Source: Variovorax beijingensis (GTDB lineage: Bacteria; Pseudomonadota; Gammaproteobacteria; Burkholderiales; Burkholderiaceae_C). From it: 64,000 nt of DNA. The position numbers were made by a program, and so were the translations under genes. Of this stretch, positions 17,247-24,856 are shown piece by piece. Within the stretch, counting starts at the first letter, position 1; every line of letters begins with the position of its first letter. The notes beneath the pieces were generated by a model, which worked only from the letters and a program-made list of their open reading frames with translations, ran no database searches and was not told the origin of the DNA. The stretch covers positions 1-64,000 of the forward strand of contig NZ_VIVL01000009.1 in assembly GCF_007828835.1 (NCBI RefSeq). Direction: 5' to 3'.

Positions 17247-18426
17247 TATGGAAGACGAAGACCTATTGGCCGCGCTAGGCGTCGAAGTCGCGCCCCTCAA
17301 CACTGGCAGTCACACACCGCAGGAAGAACGCCTCATCGCTGGGTTCGAAGACATCCTGCGCTTCGTCAAGACTCACGGCCGGGCTCCGGAGCACGGCGAA
17401 GAGCGCGACATTTTCGAACGGCTCTACGCGGTGCGGCTCGACCGCCTGCGCGCCCTCACGTCCGCGCACCCGCTGCTCGCGCCCTTGGACACACACGGCC
17501 TGCTAGCGGCATCGTCCAGCCGGACCACGCCCGAAGTGGCCGATGGGCTGGACGACGAAGCTTTGCTGGCCGAACTGAGCCTGGCTGGCGACGGTGGCAG
17601 CGACGACATCACCCAATTGCGACACGTCCGTTCCTTCGAAGAGCGCAAGGCTGCCGAGGACATCGCCAACCGCACAAAGTGCGAAGACTTCGAGCGCTTC
17701 CAGCCGTTGTTCGAGCGGGTGGAGAACGACCTCAAATCGGGGGTACGAAGGACGCTGCGATTCGGGCGCGACGCCAGCGTGGCAGAGGGCAATTTTTTCA
17801 TCTTGGGCGGGCAGGTGGTTTACGTCGCCGAGATGGGGGAGACGTTCCGCACGCCCAACGGCGAGCCCGACGCCCGCCTGCGCGTGATCTTTTCCAATGG
17901 GACCGAAAGCAACCTGTTGCAGCGCTCCCTCCAGCGGGCGCTCTACAAGGACGAAACGGGACGCCGCATCACCGATGCGGACGCTGGTCCCCTATTCGCC
18001 GACAAGATGGAGCCGGACGACATCGTCCATGGCACCATCTACGTCCTTCGCAGTCTGTCCGACCACCCGTTCGTGGCCGAGCACCGTGAGTTAATCCACA
18101 AGATTGGCATCACCGGCGGCAAGGTCGAGACTCGCATCGCTAACGCCGCCACGGATGCCACCTACCTGCTGGCCAAGGTCGAGATCGTGGCCACCTATGT
18201 GCTGTCGAACCTCAACCGCACCCGCTTGGAGAACCTGTTTCACCGCATCTTCCAAGAGGCGCGGCTGGACCTGACGATCGAGGATCGGTTCGGCAACCCG
18301 GTCCAGCCGCGTGAGTGGTTCTTGGTGCCGCTCCATGTCATCGATGAGGCGGTGCGGCGGATCCAGGATGGGTCGATTACCGATTACGTCTATGCCGCAT
18401 CGCAAGCGGCGCTGGTGCGTCGCTGA
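17239..18426 (+). CDS. GIY-YIG nuclease (T5orf172-like) of the restriction-like operon
   Basis: A 395-residue protein; the start at 17239 has AGGAGG seven bases upstream and overlaps the helicase stop. Residues 1-260 are acidic and helical, likely the contact with the helicase or methyltransferase. Residues 263-390 form a GIY-YIG domain of the T5orf172 type: 'GTIYVLRS' (GIY position), 'KIGITGG' (YIG position) at about 287, then 'NLNRTRLENLFHRIF' with the catalytic-type Glu at about 330. GIY-YIG domains cut DNA with one metal ion and occur in some restriction enzymes (Eco29kI). As the only nuclease-like protein of the operon it is the probable effector. Confidence 0.8.
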   Translation: MVDMEDEDLLAALGVEVAPLNTGSHTPQEERLIAGFEDILRFVKTHGRAPEHGEERDIFERLYAVRLDRLRALTSAHPLLAPLDTHGLLAASSSRTTPEVADGLDDEALLAELSLAGDGGSDDITQLRHVRSFEERKAAEDIANRTKCEDFERFQPLFERVENDLKSGVRRTLRFGRDASVAEGNFFILGGQVVYVAEMGETFRTPNGEPDARLRVIFSNGTESNLLQRSLQRALYKDETGRRITDADAGPLFADKMEPDDIVHGTIYVLRSLSDHPFVAEHRELIHKIGITGGKVETRIANAATDATYLLAKVEIVATYVLSNLNRTRLENLFHRIFQEARLDLTIEDRFGNPVQPREWFLVPLHVIDEAVRRIQDGSITDYVYAASQAALVRR

Positions 18427-18500
18427 CGCGAAGCATAAGGGCGATGTCGCAAAGCACTGCGACGCATCAAGCGCGGCATCCTGCCGTAGGAGGATCGAGC

Positions 18501-18827
18501 ATGGCATTCATGACGTTGTTGGCAATCGATGAGTGGGTGACGGAAAAGGGCGGAGGCGAGACCGGCGAGGCAGCGCTCCGCACTTCGCTCGCTCGCGGCG
18601 ACTTCAATGACAACCGAACCATAGGCCTCGTGAAGGAATGGTTGCGGTGCGAGGAAGAAAAGCGCCTCGACGAGTACTCGCGTAGCGCCGTTGGCGCGGC
18701 CGTGCGGTCGGCCGTGGCTTCGGAGCGGTCAGCCAAGTACACCCTGTGGGCGGCTGTTGCGGCGCTCGTCGCTGCTGCTGTTGCAATTGTCCCAGTCGTG
18801 AGCGGTTGGTTTCGAACTTGCGGGTGA
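18501..18827 (+). CDS. Small tail-anchored membrane protein after the restriction-like operon
   Basis: A 108-residue protein with a very strong ribosome binding site (GTAGGAGG), which decides the start at 18501; the longer frame from 18444 is less likely. Residues 1-75 are soluble ('LLAIDEWVTEKGGGETGEAA', then 'SLARGDFNDNRTIGLVKEWL') and residues 80-105 a single hydrophobic helix ending WFRTCG, so the protein is probably anchored by its C-terminus in the inner membrane. It lies 74 bases downstream of the GIY-YIG gene on the same strand, so it may be co-transcribed. The family is not recognised. Confidence 0.6.
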   Translation: MAFMTLLAIDEWVTEKGGGETGEAALRTSLARGDFNDNRTIGLVKEWLRCEEEKRLDEYSRSAVGAAVRSAVASERSAKYTLWAAVAALVAAAVAIVPVVSGWFRTCG

Positions 18828-18907
18828 GGGCGGTTGAGCTGGTTTCGTGTTACACGGACGGTCAATCGGTCGAATAGACGCGGTGCCTTCCATGGAAAGC
18901 GCTAATG

Positions 18908-18930
18908 AAAAAGCCCGCGCGCGGCGGGCC
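18908..18930 (-). terminator. Intrinsic terminator of the HipA-like operon
   Basis: Read on the minus strand, GCCCGC and GCGGGC arms (18924-18929 and 18913-18918) enclose a short GC loop and are followed by a T-run (18908-18912). It lies 30 bases beyond the stop of the 18963-19805 gene and separates this operon from the converging restriction-like operon. Confidence 0.7.
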
Positions 18931-18962
18931 AAGTCCAGAGGTGAGCAATACTCAGAGGTCGC

Positions 18963-19805
18963 TCAGGCGCTTGCTACTTCAATAACTCGATCCGCACCCT
19001 CGAGGGCGGTGTGCACCGCATACCACTGCATGTGCATGGCATCGACCTCATCCTCGATTTCCTTTCGATTGATGCCAAGCTGATCCCTTTGCTTGCTGCC
19101 AAGGGTTGCATCATCCGGGCGCGGCACCGCAGCAATCAGTGCAGCTTGCACTATTCCCGAAATCTCTCGGGCACGCTGTAGTTCAAAGATGCGCGCTCTC
19201 GCATCGCGCACGCTTGGATTTTGGCGGACCGGGTGCAGAACTACGAAGTGCATCACGATCTTGGGCGACAGGAAGCCAAACCGAACGGGCTGACCGCCTT
19301 CGATTAGCGTGCTCGGACGGCCGAAATATCGCAGCAAGTCGGGCCGGCGCAGCGCAACGGTGTCGCGCACCTCGGTGCTAAATCGCCGATTGACTTCTTC
19401 GTTCTGAGGCGCATCGGCCTCGTCTGCGTCGTCGAGCTTGTCGAGGTTCGCTAAGCTGCTGTACAGCAAGGCGGCAGTGCGTAGCAAATCAGCGGCCGAC
19501 GAGGCGCTCGTCTCCCGCAATGGTCCCGGATGCAAGCCGCCCAGCGAAACATTCAACGACTCGGCACCGTCCACCGTTGCGGCCGCGGCCTGATATAGCC
19601 CCAGGCCGTAATCGATCAAGCGCCGCGCAGCGGCCGACGAGGCGCCGTAAAGTGAATCGAGCACGTCATCGCGAATGATCCGCGCGCTGGACCATCTACC
19701 GCCGTATCGATGCAGCACGCCAACCATGATGCGCTCGCCCGTACCCGCGACGGGCTCCCAGAAGAGTGGACGCCACGGCGTGAGTGCGGGTGAAAGTGCT
19801 TGCAT
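18963..19805 (-). CDS. Unrecognised partner of the HipA-like kinase (280 aa)
   Basis: A 280-residue protein translated from an ATG that overlaps the kinase stop (TGATG), so the two are coupled. The N-terminus 'FWEPVAGTGERIMVGVLHRY' looks like a small beta-sheet domain resembling proteins that travel with HipA-like kinases. The middle is helical, and an extended 'KIVMHFVVLHPVRQNP' segment follows. No DNA-binding helix-turn-helix of the HipB type is evident. It may be the antitoxin, the substrate-recognition subunit or the kinase target. A TTG three bases upstream is an alternative start. Confidence 0.65.
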   Translation of the reverse strand: MQALSPALTPWRPLFWEPVAGTGERIMVGVLHRYGGRWSSARIIRDDVLDSLYGASSAAARRLIDYGLGLYQAAAATVDGAESLNVSLGGLHPGPLRETSASSAADLLRTAALLYSSLANLDKLDDADEADAPQNEEVNRRFSTEVRDTVALRRPDLLRYFGRPSTLIEGGQPVRFGFLSPKIVMHFVVLHPVRQNPSVRDARARIFELQRAREISGIVQAALIAAVPRPDDATLGSKQRDQLGINRKEIEDEVDAMHMQWYAVHTALEGADRVIEVASA

Positions 19806-20533
19806 CAAGGTGATAGTAAGTCGTGCGGCTGGGGAAAGCGAGCTAGCACCAGCATTCCCAAGCGCGCAACGCGGTCAGCTACGAAGTTCGCCTTTTCGAA
19901 GCTCCCGACGGCATCCGACGTGGCCAGTGCGGCGGTCTCGATATGGGAACGATCGAGAGCCAAGGACTGAGCGATGGCTGAAGCCTGAACCATGTCCGCA
20001 CTGCCCACCATTACGGCCATCGTCGCTAGCTTGTTCAGGTCATCCATGTGCGCGCCCTCGCCAAGTGCCATGGCGTGGTCTATCCAAGTCTCTGCCGCGC
20101 CATCCCACAGGATGTTGCCGAGATTGCGGTCTCGATTGTCGATCGCCTCGTCGGCAGCCAGCGCCAAAGGCGTGCTCGCGAAGCTGCTCGTAAGCTCCGC
20201 TGCCAGCTTGATGGCAGCGTCGCGCAGCGGCCCTTCAGGCAGCGCGTTGATGCCGAGGCGCTGCTTGAGGCTTGGATAGCCGGCATCGGCGCTGGCGAAA
20301 GCGATCCCGCCGTCAACCTGCACGACATACGGGGTCGGCACATCCAATCCCCACGCCTTCAGCAGCAGTGCGCTGAAACACTCCGCAGCGACATGCCCGA
20401 GAGGTGCGCGCTTGAGAACAGCGGCGTGCAACGTGCCGTCTGGCAGAGTAAGGACGCAGCGCTTCGCATCGGTGATGCCGTCGCCGGCGTCTGACTCGCT
20501 GCCTTCCACCAAGGTGGCCACCTCGATTTTCAT
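19805..20533 (-). CDS. HipA-like protein kinase
   Basis: A 242-residue kinase-fold protein related to HipA, the Ser/Thr kinase toxins that arrest translation by phosphorylating aminoacyl-tRNA synthetases or other targets. Visible signatures: ATP-binding 'AAVLKRAP' (about 37-44), catalytic loop 'DNRDRNLGN' with D-R-x-x-x-N (about 131-139) and metal-binding 'WIDHAMAL' (about 147-154). The protein is much shorter than HipA (about 440 residues) and lacks HipA's N-terminal subdomain, so it represents a compact HipA-like kinase. It is first in a two-gene unit, with the partner downstream rather than a HipB upstream. Toxin or defence function is inferred. Confidence 0.75.
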   Translation of the reverse strand: MKIEVATLVEGSESDAGDGITDAKRCVLTLPDGTLHAAVLKRAPLGHVAAECFSALLLKAWGLDVPTPYVVQVDGGIAFASADAGYPSLKQRLGINALPEGPLRDAAIKLAAELTSSFASTPLALAADEAIDNRDRNLGNILWDGAAETWIDHAMALGEGAHMDDLNKLATMAVMVGSADMVQASAIAQSLALDRSHIETAALATSDAVGSFEKANFVADRVARLGMLVLARFPQPHDLLSP

Positions 20534-20978
20534 TCGCTATCTCCTGACGGTTGGCCGTCGCGATGATTTAATTGGTCGTCTGGCTCGCCATCATCTCGAC
20601 CAGCCGCAGCCGGTCAAGTTTCTCCCCTTACAGACGACCTCGCCGAAAGTGTCATTTTCGATGCGCGAGTGACCGTCGTGGACGTGGGCATGAATGCCAA
20701 GCTCTTGAGGCCGCTCGGCGGTCCAGACCGCGGCCGGAGTGGACGCCCACGCCTCCTTAGCGATACGGCTGATGAAAACATTTTTGGGAATCCGTGCAGC
20801 CAGGGGTGGGCGGCCCAGTCGCACCATCAAGTCTCCACAGCTTGCGTCGCGGTGTTGATTCGTCGATCTACAAACATGCCGCTCCTCGCGTTGTTCTGAC
20901 CCGAAGTGCAAGTGCGCAGAAAACTCGGAACCAATAGCCCCGTGGCTACATGGTGGCTACATGACACCACAAAGCAAA
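20534..20978. other. Gene-poor right end of the element with tandem 11-mers
   Basis: No convincing gene is present. A minus ORF at 20591-20911 (106 codons) has no integrase signature or recognisable domain. Two perfect tandem copies of GTGGCTACATG lie at 20942-20952 and 20953-20963, about 60 bases from the tRNA. Tandem short repeats beside an attachment site are where arm-type sites of tyrosine integrases usually lie. The 7-mer CTACATG within them also occurs twice at the left edge of the window. Confidence 0.4.
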
Positions 20979-21007
20979 AAGCCCGCTATCTTTTCGATAG
21001 CGGGCTT
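20979..21007 (-). terminator. Intrinsic terminator of tRNA-Thr
   Basis: AAGCCCGCTATC (20979-20990) and GATAGCGGGCTT (20996-21007) form a perfect 12-bp stem with a TTTTC loop. On the minus strand it lies 13 bases past the tRNA CCA end and is followed by T residues, as expected of a rho-independent terminator for the tRNA transcript. It also falls within the region where element and chromosome join. Confidence 0.8.
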
Positions 21008-21020
21008 TCCTTACTGCGAT

Positions 21021-21096
21021 TGGTGCCGGAGAGATGAATCGAACACCCGACCTTCTCATTACGAATGAGCTGCTCTACCGACTGAGCTACACCGGC
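21021..21096 (-). tRNA. tRNA-Thr (anticodon CGT)
   Basis: The minus strand gives a 76-base cloverleaf: acceptor GCCGGTG, anticodon loop TTCGTAA in the stem CTCAT/ATGAG, T loop TTCGATT and encoded CCA. The acceptor stem pairs except for one T-T position (6-67), and the T stem has G-T pairs. The gene's 3' end faces the accessory region, so it is the probable integration site of the element. The 3' half may have been supplied by the element. Confidence 0.92.
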
Positions 21097-21121
21097 GAAG
21101 CCTCGGATTATAGCAACACCG

Positions 21122-22135
21122 TCAGGCCTTTTCGGCGTGGTACTTGGTCAAACGCTCGACTTCGTTACGCGAACCCAACATCACGCTCACGCGCTCGTGC
21201 AGTTTGGTGGGCTTCAGGTCGAGGATGCGCTGCTTGCCGTTGGTGGCCGCGCCGCCGGCCTGCTCGACCAGCCAGCTCATCGGGTTGGCCTCGTACATCA
21301 GGCGCAGCTTGCCGGCCTTTTCGGGCTCGCGCTTGTCCCACGGGTACATGAACACGCCGCCGCGCATCAGGATGCGGTGCACGTCGGCCACCATGCTGGC
21401 AATCCAGCGCATGTTGAAGTCCTTGCCGCGTGGGCCTTCCTTGCCGGCCAGGCATTCGTCGATGTAGCGCTTCATGGGATCGTCCCAGTGGCGCATGTTG
21501 CTCATGTTGATCGCAAATTCCTTGGTGTCGGCCGGAATCTGGATGTCCTCCTGCGTGAGCACGAAGCTGCCTTGCTCGCGGTCGAGCGTGAACATGGCCA
21601 CGCCGTTGCCCACGGTGAGCACCAGGGTGGTCTGTGGGCCGTAGATGCAGTAGCCGGCCGCCACCTGCTGGGTGCCGGGCTGCAGGAAGTCGGCTTCCTG
21701 CACGCCGGGGGTGTCATCGGGCTTCTTCAGCACGCTGAAGATGGTGCCGATGCTCACGTTCACGTCGATGTTGCTGCTGCCGTCGAGCGGGTCGAACATG
21801 AGCAGGTATTCGCCCTGCGGGTAGCGGTTGGGCACCACGTAGATGCTGTCCATTTCCTCGCTGGCCATGGCCGCGAGGTGGCCGCCCCATTCGTTGGCCT
21901 CGATCAGCACTTCGTTGGCGATGATGTCCAGCTTCTTCTGGATCTCGCCCTGCACGTTCTCGCTCTCGGCAGTGCCTAGCACTCCCCCCAGCGCGCCCTT
22001 GTTGACGGCCTGGCTGATGCTCTTGCAGGCGCGGGCCACCACTTCGAGCAAGAGGCGCAGCTGGCCGGGAATAAGGCCGTCGGCGCGCTGCTTTTCGACG
22101 AGGTAGCGGGTGAGGGAGATCTTTTGTTGAGCCAT
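21122..22135 (-). CDS. fbp: Fructose-1,6-bisphosphatase class I
   Basis: A 337-residue cytoplasmic enzyme converting fructose 1,6-bisphosphate to fructose 6-phosphate, the committed step of gluconeogenesis, and also used in the Calvin cycle. Class I motifs are plain: 'LLMFDPLDGSSNIDVN' (metal- and substrate-binding D-P-L-D-G-S-S), 'VGNGVAMFTLD', 'FNMRWIASMVADVHRIL' and 'PMSWLVEQAGG'. The length matches the family (about 335). It starts at 22135 and is followed 25 bases upstream by pepN on the same strand, so the two may share a transcript. It marks the return to core chromosome after the tRNA-Thr junction. Confidence 0.97.
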   Translation of the reverse strand: MAQQKISLTRYLVEKQRADGLIPGQLRLLLEVVARACKSISQAVNKGALGGVLGTAESENVQGEIQKKLDIIANEVLIEANEWGGHLAAMASEEMDSIYVVPNRYPQGEYLLMFDPLDGSSNIDVNVSIGTIFSVLKKPDDTPGVQEADFLQPGTQQVAAGYCIYGPQTTLVLTVGNGVAMFTLDREQGSFVLTQEDIQIPADTKEFAINMSNMRHWDDPMKRYIDECLAGKEGPRGKDFNMRWIASMVADVHRILMRGGVFMYPWDKREPEKAGKLRLMYEANPMSWLVEQAGGAATNGKQRILDLKPTKLHERVSVMLGSRNEVERLTKYHAEKA

Positions 22136-22159
22136 GTGCTTTCTGTGTTCCTTGCTTGT

Positions 22160-24856
22160 TCAGTTACCGGCCAGGGCGCGGGTCACCACTTCGTGGGTGT
22201 CTTTGCTGAGGTCGGGCTTGGCCGCCACGCGGGCGATGGCTTCACGCGCGGCGCTGCGGTAGGGTTCGGCCAGCTTGCTCCAGCGGTCGAGCGCGCGGGC
22301 GAGGCGGGCGGCCACCTGGGGGTTGATGGCGTCCAGCTCGATGACGCGCTCGCTCCAGTACACGTAGCCGGCGGCGTCGGGGCGGTGGAAGGCGCCGGGG
22401 TTGGCGCTGCAATAGCTGAAGATCACGCTGCGGGCGCGGTTGGGATTCTTGATGGAGAAGTCGGGGTGCTTCATCAGCTGCCTGACCAGCGGCAGGATGT
22501 CGCCGCCGCGGTCGGGCGCGCCGGCCTGCAGCGAGAACCACTTGTCGATGACCAGGGCCTCGTCCTTGAAGAGAGCGTGGAAGCGCGCCAGCGCCTGCGC
22601 GGCCAGGGTGTGGCCGGACGACACCAGCGCGTTGAGCGCGTTGAAGCGGTCGGTCATGTTGCCGGCGTCCTTGAAGCGCTGCAGCGTCTTGCCGGGCCAC
22701 ACGGTGTCGCCCGAGGAGCGCGCCGCCAGGCACAGGAAGTTGAGCGCCATGCCGGCCAGCGCGCGGCGGCCCGACGAGGTCGGGTCGGGCGTGTAGGCGC
22801 CGGTGTCGTGGTTCTCTTCATACGCCCACTGCCAGTCGGCGAAGAGGGCGGTGGCCAGCTGGGCGCGCATGGCTTCGCGCACCAGGTGCACGCGCTGCGG
22901 ATCGACCACGTCGAGCTGCTCGGCAATGTAGGTTTCCGACGGCAGCGTGAGCACCAGTTCCTTGAAGGCGGCGTCGAGCTGGGGGTTGCGCAGCACGCTG
23001 CGCATGGCGTCGATGTAGGCGTCGTTCAGCACCGGGGTGGTTTCGGTCGCCCGCGCCGCAATGCCCTGCAGCGCGGCGCGCAGGCCCAGGCGCTGGCCGG
23101 CTTCCCAGCGGTTGAACGGGTCGGGGTCGTTGGCCAGCAGGGTGAGCAGCTGGGCGTCGGTGTACTCGAAGTCCAGGATCACCGGCGCGCTGAAGCCGCG
23201 CAGGATGGAAGGCACGGGCTCGGCGTCGAGGCCCACGAAGGTGATCTGCTCGCCGGCGCGCGAGAGCACCAGCGTGCGGGTGCCGCGCGTGACTTCGTTT
23301 TCGCCCTGGAGCTGCAGCGGCAGTTCGCGGCCGCTCGCATCGAGCAGGCCGATGTTCACCGGAATGACGAAGGGTTCCTTGGTCGCCTGGCCCGGCGTGG
23401 GCGGGCAGCTTTGCACCACGCTCAGGGTGTAGCTGCGGTTCTGCGCGTCGTACACGCCGTGCGCGGCCAGGCGCGGCGTGCCGGCCTGGCTGTACCAGCG
23501 CTTGAACTGGGGCAGCAGGCGGGCGAGTTCCGAATCGGGGTTGGCGTCGGCAATGGCCTGGGCGAAGTCGTCGCAGGTCACGGCCTGGCCGTCGTGGCGT
23601 TCGAAGTAGAGCGTGATGCCGCGCTCGAAGCCCTTGCGGCCGACCAGCGTCTGCATCATGCGCACCACCTCGGCACCCTTTTCGTAGATGGTGACGGTGT
23701 AGAAGTTGCTGATCTCGATGTAGCTGTCGGGCCGCACCGGGTGGGCCATGGGGCCGGCGTCTTCGGGGAACTGGGCGGTGCGCAGCACGCGCACGTCCTC
23801 GATGCGCTTGACGGCGCGGGCCGAGGGGTCGGCGCACAGGTCCTGGCTGAACTCCTGGTCGCGGAAGACGGTGAGGCCTTCCTTCAGCGACAGCTGGAAC
23901 CAGTCGCGGCAGGTGACGCGGTCGCCGCTCCAGTTGTGGAAGTACTCGTGGCCGACCACGCTTTCGATGTTGCTGTAGTCGGCGTCGGTGGCGGTGGCCT
24001 GGTTGGCCAGGACGTACTTCGTGTTGAAGATGTTCAGGCCCTTGTTTTCCATGGCGCCCATGTTGAAGTCGCTGGTGGCGACGATCATGAAGCGGTCCAG
24101 GTCCAGCGGCAGGCCGAAGCGGGCCTCGTCCCAGAGCACGGAGTTGACCAGCGAGTTCATCGCATGCTCGGTCTTGTCGAGGTCGCCGGCGCGCACGTAC
24201 ACCTGCAGCAGGTGCTCCTTGCCGTTGCGCGCGGTGATGCGCTGCTCGCGCGCCACCAGCTTGCCGGCCACCAGCGCGAACAGGTAGCAGGGCTTCCTGA
24301 AGGGGTCGACCCACTTGGCGAAGTGGCGGCCTTCGGGCAGCTCGCCTTGCTCGACGAGGTTGCCGTTCGACAGCAGCACCGGGTAGGCGGCCTTGGCGGC
24401 GCGCAGCGTCACGGTGTACATCGCCATCACGTCCGGACGGTCGAGAAAGTAGGTGATGCGGCGGAAGCCCTCGGCCTCGCACTGCGTGAAGAAGGTGTCT
24501 TCGCTCACGAACAGGCCCATCAGCTTGGTGTTCTTGATGGGGCAGCAGGTGGTGAAGATTTCGAGCTCGAAAGCGTCGGGCAAACCGTCGATCACGAGCT
24601 GGTCGCCTTCCATGCGGAACGATGCGCCCTGGCCGTTGACCAGCACGCGCGCCAGGTTCAGCTCGTCGCCGTCCAGGCGCAGGGGCTGGGCCGGCGCGTC
24701 GGGGTTGCGGCGCAGTTGCATGCGGTTGAGCACGCGGGTCTTGGCGGGGTCGAGGTCGAAGGTGAGGTCGACGGTGTCGATCCAGAATGCCGGGGCGGCA
24801 TAGTCTTCGCGGCGAATGGCAATCGGTTGCCCTTGGGCGTCACGCTGCAGCAGCAT
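22160..24856 (-). CDS. pepN: Aminopeptidase N
   Basis: An 898-residue M1-family zinc aminopeptidase that removes N-terminal residues from peptides in the cytosol. The exopeptidase motif 'GAMEN' lies near residue 267 and the zinc site 'HEYFHNW' near 302, with the downstream Glu in the 'LKEGLTVFRDQEF' segment. The C-terminal half is the helical PepN-type domain. The start at 24856 is chosen for GGAGA seven bases upstream and the family-typical N-terminus; the frame extends to 24913 but that would run further into the HAD gene. It overlaps the HAD phosphatase gene by 17 bases, suggesting translational coupling. Confidence 0.95.
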   Translation of the reverse strand: MLLQRDAQGQPIAIRREDYAAPAFWIDTVDLTFDLDPAKTRVLNRMQLRRNPDAPAQPLRLDGDELNLARVLVNGQGASFRMEGDQLVIDGLPDAFELEIFTTCCPIKNTKLMGLFVSEDTFFTQCEAEGFRRITYFLDRPDVMAMYTVTLRAAKAAYPVLLSNGNLVEQGELPEGRHFAKWVDPFRKPCYLFALVAGKLVAREQRITARNGKEHLLQVYVRAGDLDKTEHAMNSLVNSVLWDEARFGLPLDLDRFMIVATSDFNMGAMENKGLNIFNTKYVLANQATATDADYSNIESVVGHEYFHNWSGDRVTCRDWFQLSLKEGLTVFRDQEFSQDLCADPSARAVKRIEDVRVLRTAQFPEDAGPMAHPVRPDSYIEISNFYTVTIYEKGAEVVRMMQTLVGRKGFERGITLYFERHDGQAVTCDDFAQAIADANPDSELARLLPQFKRWYSQAGTPRLAAHGVYDAQNRSYTLSVVQSCPPTPGQATKEPFVIPVNIGLLDASGRELPLQLQGENEVTRGTRTLVLSRAGEQITFVGLDAEPVPSILRGFSAPVILDFEYTDAQLLTLLANDPDPFNRWEAGQRLGLRAALQGIAARATETTPVLNDAYIDAMRSVLRNPQLDAAFKELVLTLPSETYIAEQLDVVDPQRVHLVREAMRAQLATALFADWQWAYEENHDTGAYTPDPTSSGRRALAGMALNFLCLAARSSGDTVWPGKTLQRFKDAGNMTDRFNALNALVSSGHTLAAQALARFHALFKDEALVIDKWFSLQAGAPDRGGDILPLVRQLMKHPDFSIKNPNRARSVIFSYCSANPGAFHRPDAAGYVYWSERVIELDAINPQVAARLARALDRWSKLAEPYRSAAREAIARVAAKPDLSKDTHEVVTRALAGN

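Larger units (their letters stand above)
1..21020. mobile_element. Integrated element: prophage remnant plus defence cargo, right end at tRNA-Thr
   Basis: The stretch carries phage replication and packaging genes followed by restriction-like and HipA-like cassettes, and stops at the 3' end of a tRNA-Thr(CGT) gene, beyond which core genes (fbp, pepN) begin. tRNA 3' ends are standard targets of tyrosine integrases, so the right boundary is well motivated. The left boundary is not visible. No integrase lies in the window, so it is either upstream of base 1 or lost. Many genes are small phage-type proteins with tight ATGA or GTGA overlaps. Large terminase, portal, capsid and tail genes are absent, so within this window the element looks decayed or satellite-like. 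The exact ends are inferred. Confidence 0.6.

Noticed and set aside
11631..18426. BREX or DISARM system
   Set aside because: No PglZ, BrxC, BrxL, DrmA, DrmB or phospholipase-D-like DrmC protein is encoded; the nuclease is GIY-YIG.
20591..20911. Minus ORF as an integrase remnant next to the tRNA
   Set aside because: No R...H-x-x-R...Y catalytic pattern or other recombinase feature is visible.
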